Source: an uncultured Prevotella sp. (lineage in GTDB: Bacteria; Bacteroidota; Bacteroidia; Bacteroidales; Bacteroidaceae). From it: 6,078 bases of DNA. The position numbers and the translations under genes are program-made. The DNA lies in assembly GCA_934230685.1 (NCBI GenBank), contig CAKQFF010000115.1:1-6078 (forward strand). Direction: 5' to 3'. The notes beneath the pieces were generated by a model that was not told the origin of the DNA, did not search any database, and worked only from the letters and a program-made list of their open reading frames with translations. Shown piece by piece: positions 1 to 6,078 of this stretch; the stretch's first letter is position 1, and the number at the start of each line of letters is the position of its first letter.

Positions 1-697
1 GGATGATACCGCCACGCGGACCACGCAGAGTCTTGTGGGTGGTAGAGGTGACGATGTGGGCATACTTCACTGGGTTGTCGAGCAATCCGGCAGCAATGAG
101 TCCTGCAGGATGCGCCATGTCGATCATGAGCAAAGCGCCCACCTTGTCGGCAATCTCACGCATGCGCTTGTAGTCCCACTCGCGGCTGTAGGCCGATCCG
201 CCACCGATGATAAGCTTGGGCTTGTTCTCGATAGCGAGCTGCTCCATCTGGTCGTAGTTCACGCGGCCTGTCTCCTGGTCGAGGTCGTAGCCCACGGCGT
301 GGTAGAGAATGCCCGAAGTGTTGACAGCCGAACCGTGAGAGAGGTGGCCGCCATGAGCAAGGTTAAGTCCGAGGAAGGTGTCGCCTGGTTTCAGCACAGC
401 GAGCAGCACGGCAGCGTTGGCCTGTGCTCCTGAGTGAGGCTGCACGTTGGCATACTCAGCGCCAAAAAGCTGCTTGATGCGGTCGATGGCAAGGTTCTCC
501 ACCTCGTCAACCACCTGGCAACCGCCATAGTAGCGCTTGCCGGGATAGCCCTCGGCATACTTGTTGGTGAGGTATGAACCCATGGCTTCCATCACTTCGT
601 CGCTTACGAAATTCTCGGAAGCGATAAGCTCGATGCCTCTCAACTGACGCTGATGCTCCTTCTCAATCAGGTCGAAAATCACTTGGTCTCTTTTCAT
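1..697 (-). CDS. glyA: Serine hydroxymethyltransferase, 3'-truncated by window edge
   Basis: This is a PLP-dependent cytosolic enzyme that interconverts serine plus tetrahydrofolate with glycine plus 5,10-methylene-tetrahydrofolate, the main source of one-carbon units. Translating the minus strand from the ATG at 697-695 gives 232 residues before the edge. Visible family motifs are IELIASENF (22-30), [14 protein letters not shown] (47-60, containing substrate-site Tyr47 and Glu49), QPHSGAQAN (86-94), the HGGHLSHG loop (115-122), GGGSAYSR (165-172), the PLP-contacting DMAH (Asp193, His196) and [11 protein letters not shown] with the Schiff-base lysine at Lys222. The family is usually about 415-430 residues, so some 190 C-terminal residues lie off the left edge. 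An in-frame stop at 727-725 limits upstream extension and supports this start, and the N-terminus aligns with the family. It lies 55 bp downstream of pyrI on the same strand with no clear promoter or terminator between, so read-through from pyrBI is plausible. No Shine-Dalgarno sequence is evident. Confidence 0.97.
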   Translation of the reverse strand, partial: MKRDQVIFDLIEKEHQRQLRGIELIASENFVSDEVMEAMGSYLTNKYAEGYPGKRYYGGCQVVDEVENLAIDRIKQLFGAEYANVQPHSGAQANAAVLLAVLKPGDTFLGLNLAHGGHLSHGSAVNTSGILYHAVGYDLDQETGRVNYDQMEQLAIENKPKLIIGGGSAYSREWDYKRMREIADKVGALLMIDMAHPAGLIAAGLLDNPVKYAHIVTSTTHKTLRGPRGGII

Positions 698-724
698 ATA
701 GTTCAGGATTTTTAAAAGGTTATG

Positions 725-767
725 TTAAACTAACTTTACGTTGTGTCAATATTTAAACTAACTCTAC
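725..767. repeat. Short direct repeat around the pyrI stop codon
   Basis: TTAAACTAACTTTAC at 725-739 is repeated as TTAAACTAACTCTAC at 753-767, matching at 14 of 15 positions with a 28-bp start-to-start distance. The right copy contains the pyrI stop codon and its last four sense codons. The left copy lies in the pyrI-glyA gap. It could be a small tandem-type duplication of the pyrI 3' end, a site read by a regulator, or chance in AT-rich DNA. No function can be assigned from sequence. Confidence 0.6.
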
Positions 768-1214
768 ATGGTCAATGTGCTGCTCCTTGTCGCAGTAGTG
801 GCACTTCAGGATGCCGTGCACCTTGTCCACCACATTGAATACGGTCTGCATGGGCTCGTTGTTGGTGATGCACTTCGGGTTGTTGCACTTCACGATGCCG
901 CGCAGCTCGTCGGGAGTGGTCACAGTCTTCTTCTCCACCACCTCGTAGTCCTTGATGATGTTGAGCACCACGTTGGGAGCAACAACCGAAAGGCGCGAAA
1001 TCTCCTCGTCGGTGAAGAATCTGTCCGACACCTTAATAATACCCTTGCGTCCTATCTTTTTCGACGGATAATTGTAGCCGATAGTCACGGGAGTGTCAAG
1101 GTTCTGGAGTTCAAGCAGATTCACCACCTGGTAGGTTTTCTCTGCCGGAATATGGTCGATTACGGTGCCGTTCTTGATGGCGGCCACCTGACGTTCAGTC
1201 TTATTGTTGTTCAT
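753..1214 (-). CDS. pyrI: Aspartate carbamoyltransferase regulatory chain
   Basis: This is the non-catalytic subunit of aspartate transcarbamoylase. It binds ATP, CTP and UTP and bridges catalytic trimers through a zinc domain. The protein has 153 residues, the same length as E. coli PyrI. The N-terminal nucleotide-binding domain has [10 protein letters not shown] (16-25), with Asp20 and His21 matching effector-site Asp19 and His20 of E. coli. It also has GRKGIIK (55-61, Lys57 and Lys61) and DYEVVEK (89-95, Lys95), which match E. coli Lys56, Lys60 and Lys94. The C-terminal zinc ribbon keeps all four cysteines: Cys110, Cys115, Cys138 and Cys141. Effector sites and metal site therefore look intact, and allosteric control is inferred to be retained. 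The start lies 15 bp after the pyrB stop on the same strand, so the two are almost certainly one transcript. The spacer is AT-rich with no Shine-Dalgarno motif. Confidence 0.97.
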   Translation of the reverse strand: MNNNKTERQVAAIKNGTVIDHIPAEKTYQVVNLLELQNLDTPVTIGYNYPSKKIGRKGIIKVSDRFFTDEEISRLSVVAPNVVLNIIKDYEVVEKKTVTTPDELRGIVKCNNPKCITNNEPMQTVFNVVDKVHGILKCHYCDKEQHIDHVELV

Positions 1215-1229
1215 CGCTTAAATTATTAA

Positions 1230-2174
1230 TTATTCAATGATGGTTTTGTCGTTCTTCACATCGTCGAGCGTAATGCCCAGCACCTCGCAGAAGATAGCCT
1301 CGCGGGCAAATAGTCCGTTGCCGGCCTGCTGTATGTAGTAGGCGTGTGAGCTTTCGTCCACGTCGTATGCAATCTCGTTGACGCGTGGCAGCGGGTGCAT
1401 AATCTTCATGTTGGGCTTAGCCTTGGCGAGCATGGAGCGCTTGAGTATGTACACGTTCTTCACGCGCTCATATTCCATAAGGTCGGAGAAACGCTCCTTC
1501 TGCACACGTGTCATGTAGAGAATGTCGGCGTCGGCAATCACGTCCTCGTTGAAGTCGGTGTGCTCCACATATTTTATACCGTGGTTCTTGCAGTAGAGCT
1601 TGTATTCCTCGGGCATTGCCAGCTCTTGTGGGGCAACGAAGTGGAATGTAGGGTTGAAGTGGCGCATGGCTGTGATGAGCGAATGCACGGTGCGGCCGTA
1701 CTTCAGGTCGCCTACAAGATAAATGTTGAGGTTGTCGAGTGTGCCCTGGGTCTTGTAGATGGAGTATAGGTCGAGGAGACACTGTGAGGGGTGCATGTGC
1801 GCTCCGTCGCCAGCGTTGACGATAGGCACAGGAGCTACCTCGCTCGCATACTGGGCAGCACCCTCCACAAAGTGGCGCATGACGATTACGTCGGCATAGT
1901 TCGACACCATGAGTACGGTGTCCTTCAGCGTCTCACCCTTAGATACACTCGAAGCCTTAGCGTCGGAGAATCCTATAACGCGCGCGCCAAGACGGTTGGC
2001 CGCGGTTTCAAAACTCAGACGTGTGCGTGTGGACGGCTCGAAGAAAAGGGTCGCTACCACCTTGCCTTTCAAAAGTTCCCTGTTAGGATGCTTTTCAAAT
2101 TCCTTCGCCATTTCGAGAAGATACATGATTTTCTCCTTCGAAAGATCGGCGATTGTTACAAAATCGTGTCTCAT
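1230..2174 (-). CDS. pyrB: Aspartate carbamoyltransferase catalytic chain
   Basis: This cytosolic enzyme condenses carbamoyl phosphate with L-aspartate to give N-carbamoyl-L-aspartate, the committed step of de novo pyrimidine synthesis. The 314 residues are close to the roughly 310 of E. coli PyrB. The N-terminal carbamoyl-phosphate domain has FEPSTRTR (45-52, phosphate-binding Ser48-Thr49-Arg50-Thr51) and the 80s-loop KGET (79-82, Lys79 matching E. coli Lys84). It also has MRH (99-101, Arg100) and HPSQ (128-131, His128 and Gln131). The C-terminal aspartate domain has [12 protein letters not shown] (155-166, Arg161), MTRVQKER (221-228, Arg223 and Gln225) and HPLPRVNEI (260-268). All named catalytic positions are present. 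Less usual are [10 protein letters not shown] where E. coli has GDGSNQHPTQ, and MRHFVEGAA in place of MRHPQEGAA. It is the first gene of the leftward cluster, with pyrI 15 bp downstream as its partner subunit. The start opens the conserved N-terminal region and no Shine-Dalgarno motif is visible. Confidence 0.98.
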   Translation of the reverse strand: MRHDFVTIADLSKEKIMYLLEMAKEFEKHPNRELLKGKVVATLFFEPSTRTRLSFETAANRLGARVIGFSDAKASSVSKGETLKDTVLMVSNYADVIVMRHFVEGAAQYASEVAPVPIVNAGDGAHMHPSQCLLDLYSIYKTQGTLDNLNIYLVGDLKYGRTVHSLITAMRHFNPTFHFVAPQELAMPEEYKLYCKNHGIKYVEHTDFNEDVIADADILYMTRVQKERFSDLMEYERVKNVYILKRSMLAKAKPNMKIMHPLPRVNEIAYDVDESSHAYYIQQAGNGLFAREAIFCEVLGITLDDVKNDKTIIE

Positions 2175-2212
2175 TTGTTTTTTAGAATTTATGGTTGTTG
2201 CTTATTCGACCG

Positions 2213-2220
2213 CTAAGGTA
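2213..2220 (-). promoter_or_regulatory. Possible -7 promoter element for pyrBI
   Basis: Read on the minus strand this is TACCTTAG, one mismatch from the Bacteroidota -7 consensus TAnnTTTG. It lies 38 bp upstream of the pyrB ATG and would give a leader of about 30 nt. No convincing TTTG-type -33 element is seen at the expected distance, so this is tentative. Such a short leader would leave no room for an E. coli pyrBI-style attenuator with leader peptide, and none is seen. Confidence 0.35.
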
Positions 2221-2265
2221 AGCATATTTTTTCATTTACGTAGTGATAATCTCGTATTTTTACTT

Positions 2266-2273
2266 TATCTTTG
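2266..2273 (+). promoter_or_regulatory. Bacteroidota-type -7 promoter element for the PBP1A gene
   Basis: TATCTTTG matches the Bacteroidota sigma-70-type -7 consensus TAnnTTTG at every fixed position. Transcription would start a few bases downstream, around 2279-2282, giving a leader of about 46-49 nt before the ATG at 2328. The -33 region around 2242-2246 has no clear TTTG. The flanking region 2175-2327 is AT-rich and holds no supported ORF. Confidence 0.65.
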
Positions 2274-2327
2274 CACAAGTTTGTATATATCCCATCAAAA
2301 TAGAACTATTTATACTGATAAAATCAT

Positions 2328-4637
2328 ATGCGAAAGACATTCATACACTTTCTATGGGGCACACTCTTCACGGTGTTTGCTCTTTGTGCTGTGGGCTTTA
2401 CGGCTATATGGAACGGATGGATTGGCTATATGCCGCCAGTCGAGGATTTGCAAAATCCTATCAACCGCTTCGCCACGCAGATTTATAGTGCCGACGGAAA
2501 AGTTATTGGCACATGGAACTTCAACCGCGAGAATCGTATCTGCATCCCCTACAGCAATCTCTCGCCGCATCTGGTGCAGGCTCTTGTAGCAACCGAGGAC
2601 GCGCGATTCTACGACCATTCGGGTGTAGACTTCATCGCCCTTGGACGTGCCGTGGTGAAACGCGGACTCCTCGGACAGACATCTGCCGGTGGTGGATCAA
2701 CCATCACCCAGCAGCTCGCCAAACAGCTTTATTCCGAAACGGCCAAGAGCACTCTGCAGCGAATGCTTCAGAAGCCGATAGAGTGGGTGATTGCCGTGAA
2801 GCTGGAGCGCAACTACACCAAGGAGGAAATCATAGCTCTCTATCTCAACTATTTCGACTTCCTCCATAACGCTGTGGGCATCAAGACCGCTGCCAACACA
2901 TATTTTAATAAGGAGCCAAAGGATCTGACTATCGAGGAGTCGGCCACGCTTATAGGTCTCTGCAAGAACCCGTCGCTCTTCAATCCCGTGCGCTATCCCG
3001 AACGCTCGCGCGAGCGCCGCAACGTGGTGCTCGACCAGATGCGCAAGGCTGGCTACATCACCGAGTCAGAATATGCCGAGCATTCGGCAAGTCCGCTCAC
3101 GCTCAATTTCCACCGTCCCGACCATAAGGACGGCACAGCCCCGTATCTGCGCGAATTCCTGCGCATCTACATGACTGCCGAGCGTCCCGACCGCTCTAAA
3201 TATCCATCATGGAACAAGCGACAGTATGTGCTCGACTCAATAGCCTGGGACACCGACCCGCTCTACGGATGGTGCAACAAGAACTTCAAAAAGGACGGTA
3301 CACCTTATAATATATTTGCCGACGGACTCAAGGTCTACACCACCATCGATTCGCGCATGCAGCGTTATGCTGAGGAGTCGGTATATGGCCACGTGGCGCG
3401 TTTCCTGCAACCTGAGTTTTTCAAGGAGAACCGCCGCAAGCCCAACGCCCCGTTCACGTCCGACCTTACCAAGAAGCAGGTGAACCAAATCATGGAGCGT
3501 GCCGTGCTACAAAGCGAGCGCTACCGTGTGATGAAGGTAAACGGGGCGAGCGACGAGGAAATCTATCGTGCCTTCCACACGCCTACCGACATGTCTGTAT
3601 TTACATATCATGGCGACGTGGACACAACGATGACTCCTCTGGACAGTATCCGCTATGTCAAGTCGTTCCTGCGTGCCGGATTTATGAGCATGGACCCCAA
3701 GACGGGAGCCGTGAAGGCATACGTGGGCGGACTGGACTATTCCCACTTTATGTACGATATGGTGATGGGCGGCCGCCGTCAGGTGGGCTCCACAATCAAG
3801 CCCTTCCTCTATTCGCTTGCCATGGAGAACGGGTTCTCGCCATGCGACCTTGCTCCTAACATGCAGCGTACATACATGGTGGCAGGGCAGCCCTGGACTC
3901 CGCGCAACGCAAGCCACAAGCGCGCTGGCGAGATGGTTACGTTGAAGTGGGGTTTGGCGCAGTCGAGCAACTGGGTGTCGGCTTACCTTATGAGCAAGCT
4001 CAATCCTCAGCAGTTTGTGCAGCTGCTCCACGACTACGGCATCAACAATCCCGACATCCATCCCTCGATGGCCCTCTGTCTCGGTCCGTGCGAGGTGTCG
4101 GTGGGTGAGATGGTGAGCGCCTACACAACGTTTGCCAACAACGGTATACGCACAGCTCCCCTCTTCGTGAGCCGTATCGAGGACAACGAGGGCAACGTGA
4201 TTGCCAACTTCCAACCCCGCATGAACGAGGTTATAAGTGCTGAGAGTGCCTATAAGATGCTTGTGGAGCTGATGGGTGTTGTAGACGGTGGCACGGCAGG
4301 ACGTCTGCGCTATAAGTACAAGTTCACGGGTGAGATAGGTGCCAAGACAGGTACAACCAACCGCAACAGCGACGCCTGGTTTATGGGATTCACCCCGCAG
4401 CTCGTCAGCGGATGCTGGGTGGGCGGTGAGGACCGCGACATCCACTTCGACTCTATGCGCATGGGTCAGGGTGCCACAATGGCCCTGCCAATCTGGGCTT
4501 ACTTCATGAAGAAGGTGTATCGCGACAAGACTCTGCCATACAACCAGGAAGAGAAGTTTAATCTGCCCGAAGACTTCAACGCATGTCAGAAGGAGGACGA
4601 CATGACGGAGTATGGCATTGATGAGGTATATGAATAA
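2328..4637 (+). CDS. mrcA: Bifunctional class A penicillin-binding protein (PBP1A type)
   Basis: This is an inner-membrane-anchored peptidoglycan synthase that polymerises lipid II glycan strands (glycosyltransferase family 51) and cross-links stem peptides (DD-transpeptidase). The 769 residues begin with a short basic segment and one transmembrane helix at about 6-28, with the rest periplasmic. GT51 motifs are ATEDARFYDHSGVD (88-101, catalytic Glu90), GGSTITQQ (122-129), a segment with LERNYTKEEI (159-168) and ALYLN (170-174), and RRNVVL (230-235). The transpeptidase domain has GSTIKP (487-492, nucleophile Ser488 and Lys491), SSN (546-548) and KTGTT (673-677), so both active sites look complete. 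The tail from about 741 is acidic. An in-frame TAA at 2319-2321 lies just upstream and the next Met is residue 35, beyond the membrane helix, which fixes the start. It is transcribed alone, divergent from pyrB, and ends at a strong terminator. The class is certain; the symbol mrcA (also ponA) rests on PBP1A-like length and architecture, and PBP1B or PBP1C cannot be wholly excluded. Confidence 0.95.
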   Translation: MRKTFIHFLWGTLFTVFALCAVGFTAIWNGWIGYMPPVEDLQNPINRFATQIYSADGKVIGTWNFNRENRICIPYSNLSPHLVQALVATEDARFYDHSGVDFIALGRAVVKRGLLGQTSAGGGSTITQQLAKQLYSETAKSTLQRMLQKPIEWVIAVKLERNYTKEEIIALYLNYFDFLHNAVGIKTAANTYFNKEPKDLTIEESATLIGLCKNPSLFNPVRYPERSRERRNVVLDQMRKAGYITESEYAEHSASPLTLNFHRPDHKDGTAPYLREFLRIYMTAERPDRSKYPSWNKRQYVLDSIAWDTDPLYGWCNKNFKKDGTPYNIFADGLKVYTTIDSRMQRYAEESVYGHVARFLQPEFFKENRRKPNAPFTSDLTKKQVNQIMERAVLQSERYRVMKVNGASDEEIYRAFHTPTDMSVFTYHGDVDTTMTPLDSIRYVKSFLRAGFMSMDPKTGAVKAYVGGLDYSHFMYDMVMGGRRQVGSTIKPFLYSLAMENGFSPCDLAPNMQRTYMVAGQPWTPRNASHKRAGEMVTLKWGLAQSSNWVSAYLMSKLNPQQFVQLLHDYGINNPDIHPSMALCLGPCEVSVGEMVSAYTTFANNGIRTAPLFVSRIEDNEGNVIANFQPRMNEVISAESAYKMLVELMGVVDGGTAGRLRYKYKFTGEIGAKTGTTNRNSDAWFMGFTPQLVSGCWVGGEDRDIHFDSMRMGQGATMALPIWAYFMKKVYRDKTLPYNQEEKFNLPEDFNACQKEDDMTEYGIDEVYE

Positions 4638-4648
4638 ATTTTGTAGGA

Positions 4649-4678
4649 GGCCGAGCGAAGAAAAACGCTCGGCCTTTT
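4649..4678 (+). terminator. Intrinsic terminator of the PBP1A gene
   Basis: The inverted repeat GGCCGAGCG (4649-4657) and CGCTCGGCC (4666-4674) forms a perfect 9-bp GC-rich stem with an 8-base A-rich loop, followed by TTTT (4675-4678). It begins 12 bp after the stop codon. The stem can be extended at its base by A4648 pairing with T4675. On the minus strand the hairpin is followed by little T-richness, so it is mainly a plus-strand terminator, although the stem could also slow polymerase arriving from kup. Confidence 0.88.
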
Positions 4679-4703
4679 GCTATCAGGACAAATGGAGTCT
4701 TTA

Positions 4704-4730
4704 AAGCCGATAAGGCTTGCAGATTTTTTT
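4704..4730 (+). terminator. Possible weak second terminator hairpin
   Basis: AAGCC (4704-4708) and GGCTT (4714-4718) form a 5-bp stem with a GATAA loop, then four bases and a run of seven Ts (4724-4730). It could back up the stronger hairpin upstream. On the minus strand the same stem is followed by only a short T stretch, so it is a poor candidate for kup termination. The stem is short and chance occurrence is quite possible. Confidence 0.3.
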
Positions 4731-4766
4731 ATAGGTATGCTTGATATGAGCCATTAATGTCAGAGA

Positions 4767-6078
4767 TTATGAAATCGAAGAGACTTGTGTGATGCGCTTG
4801 ATGCTGCTGGTACGATGGCCGATAATCAATGGCACACGTTCTACCACTACCATAGATGTGTCGAGACCTAATGCTTTGGGTTCGTCAATGCCAATTTTGC
4901 TGATGAGGGCGTAGATGCCCATCAGTAGATTCTGATAGCGGTTGTCGGAACTCTCTGGATAATACACGCGGTGAATGATGATGAATCGGAAATCGCCAGG
5001 AATGCCATTTTTGCGGAGTGATGGATAGGTACTTGTTAGGTTGACCTTACCGTTAGCTACAAGATCTTCCACCACTTGTCTCAGGTAGAGGCTAACCCGA
5101 GGTTCAATGCGGAAGCCTATGTGTATCGTCACGCTGTACAGGGTTTCGGGAACTAATGTCTCGCAACTATACTCCAGAGAATCAGGAGTGTCAACAAACT
5201 CCAAATTGATAAGCCAGTAATGGTCGGCGCGTTTTGGCTGCTTGTTGATAATGGAATAGAGCAGCTTGTCGTCTACTGCGCCTTCCTTGTTGGCATGGTT
5301 TACATAGACGAGGTTGGAGGCATACTTAGGAATGCTATTGTCAGCCTTGATGTCGGAAATAATCTGGTAATAGTCTTCCAGCGGTTTGGTGCTGATGTAA
5401 TGGTGGCGTATTTTTATGGCACGAACCCACACATACATCGTCAGGAACAATATTCCGCCAATAAGCAGCGTACACCAGCCTCCTGCGAGAAACTTTGACA
5501 GGTTGGCGACAAGAAAGATGCTCTCAATAGTGCAATATGCGACGATAAACAGCAGGGTGAAAATTCGAGCTACACCTTTGGTGCGCAAGTAGAAGCCAAG
5601 CAGCAGGGTGGTCATCAGCATCGTGATGGTGATGGCGAGCCCGTAGGCTGCTTCCATGTGTGATGAGTCGCGAAATAGCATGACAATGATAACCACGCCG
5701 ATGTACATGGCAAAGTTGATTATTGGAATATATAGTTGTCCCTTAACATTGGTAGGGTGCTTTATTCGCATACGAGGCCAAAAATTCAGGTTCATGGCTT
5801 CGCTCAATACAGAGAAAGTACCGCTGATAAGTGCCTGGCTCGCAACTATAGCCGCACCCGTTGCCATGATGATGGCAAAAAACAGCATACTCTGTGGCAT
5901 GATGGAAAAGAAAGGGTTGACAGAGGCTGCAATCTGCACATGGTTCAGCACCCATGCTCCCTGTCCTAGATAGTTGAGAATGAGCATGGTCTTTACAAAA
6001 GCCCAGCTTATAGTGATGTTCTTCCTGCCACAATGTCCCAGGTCTGAGTAAAGAGCCTCGGCACCGGTAGTACAGAGA
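4767..6078 (-). CDS. kup: KUP-family potassium uptake protein, 5'-truncated by window edge
   Basis: This is an inner-membrane K+ transporter of the KUP/HAK/KT family, thought to import K+ with protons. The reading frame is open from the right edge to the TAA at 4769-4767, giving 436 visible residues. The Met at 5987-5985 is internal, because family sequence continues upstream of it, including TGAEALYSDLGHCGRK at visible residues 4-19. Other family motifs are LNYLGQGAWVL (34-44), NPFF (54-57), ASQALISGTFS (79-89) and a GQLYIP segment (113-118). Six hydrophobic segments are visible at about 23-44, 58-82, 116-135, 142-163, 171-192 and 195-218, which would be the later half of the usual twelve. 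A cytosolic C-terminal domain of about 218 residues follows. Compared with the roughly 620-residue E. coli Kup, about 220 N-terminal residues lie off the edge. It converges on the PBP1A gene across 129 bp. Its GC content looks lower than that of its neighbours. Confidence 0.96.
   Translation of the reverse strand, partial: LCTTGAEALYSDLGHCGRKNITISWAFVKTMLILNYLGQGAWVLNHVQIAASVNPFFSIMPQSMLFFAIIMATGAAIVASQALISGTFSVLSEAMNLNFWPRMRIKHPTNVKGQLYIPIINFAMYIGVVIIVMLFRDSSHMEAAYGLAITITMLMTTLLLGFYLRTKGVARIFTLLFIVAYCTIESIFLVANLSKFLAGGWCTLLIGGILFLTMYVWVRAIKIRHHYISTKPLEDYYQIISDIKADNSIPKYASNLVYVNHANKEGAVDDKLLYSIINKQPKRADHYWLINLEFVDTPDSLEYSCETLVPETLYSVTIHIGFRIEPRVSLYLRQVVEDLVANGKVNLTSTYPSLRKNGIPGDFRFIIIHRVYYPESSDNRYQNLLMGIYALISKIGIDEPKALGLDTSMVVVERVPLIIGHRTSSIKRITQVSSIS

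Noticed and set aside
35..433. Open plus-strand frame of 132 codons opposite glyA
   Set aside because: It is antisense to serine hydroxymethyltransferase, whose catalytic motifs are intact throughout this interval.
698..752. Dedicated glyA promoter in the pyrI-glyA gap
   Set aside because: The minus strand has a TTGACA-like string, but nothing close to TAnnTTTG follows it at 19-21 bp, so no promoter was called.
768..1229. Open plus-strand frame of 153 codons opposite pyrI
   Set aside because: It mirrors pyrI almost exactly. The composition is a codon shadow with runs of Val, Leu and His, while pyrI has all its zinc and nucleotide-site residues.
2175..2229. E. coli-style pyrBI attenuator or leader peptide upstream of pyrB
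   Set aside because: No leader ORF with a pyrimidine-sensitive U run and no GC hairpin followed by Ts is visible on the minus strand.
1909..2589. Plus-strand frame of 226 codons spanning the pyrB 5' end, the intergenic region and the PBP 5' end
   Set aside because: It overlaps two certain genes on both sides and crosses their promoter region, and it resembles no protein family.
3507..4445. Open minus-strand frame of 312 codons opposite the PBP1A gene
   Set aside because: It is fully antisense to the well-supported transpeptidase domain. Its product is rich in His, Val and Leu in a way expected from mirrored codons, and it shows no recognisable motif. It is a by-product of GC-biased codon use.
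5985..5987. Apparent ATG start of kup at 5987
   Set aside because: The frame stays open to the window edge, and the 30 upstream codons encode conserved KUP sequence including TGAEALYSDLGH, so this Met is internal.

Overview
The window looks like a chromosomal housekeeping segment of a Bacteroidota bacterium, most likely a member of the Bacteroidales such as a Prevotella-like or Bacteroides-like organism. Three things point there. A TAnnTTTG-type -7 element (TATCTTTG) precedes the plus-strand gene. AT-rich leaders without a recognisable Shine-Dalgarno sequence precede all four visible starts. The catalytic and regulatory chains of aspartate transcarbamoylase are encoded next to each other. The assignment is from sequence style only; no search was run.

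Layout. On the left, three minus-strand genes read leftward in the order pyrB (1230-2174), pyrI (753-1214) and glyA (1-697, C-terminus cut by the window edge). A 153-bp AT-rich divergent intergenic region (2175-2327) separates pyrB from a plus-strand bifunctional class A penicillin-binding protein of the PBP1A type (2328-4637). That gene ends in a strong GC-rich hairpin terminator (4649-4678). A converging minus-strand gene, the potassium transporter kup (4767-6078, N-terminus cut by the right edge), fills the rest.

How the genes work together. PyrB and PyrI form the allosterically controlled aspartate transcarbamoylase that commits carbamoyl phosphate to pyrimidine synthesis. GlyA supplies glycine and 5,10-methylene-tetrahydrofolate for purine and thymidylate synthesis, so the leftward genes form a nucleotide and one-carbon cluster that is probably at least partly co-transcribed. 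The PBP1A gene (peptidoglycan polymerisation and cross-linking) and kup (K+ uptake) are separate transcription units.

No gap exceeds 300 bases. I found no RNA gene, mobile element, CRISPR array or phage feature. All five genes belong to well-known families with intact visible motifs, and I found no convincing undescribed system. The points worth a second look are small: a 15-bp direct repeat around the pyrI stop codon, active-site-proximal substitutions in PyrB, the divergent promoter region, and lower GC in kup.
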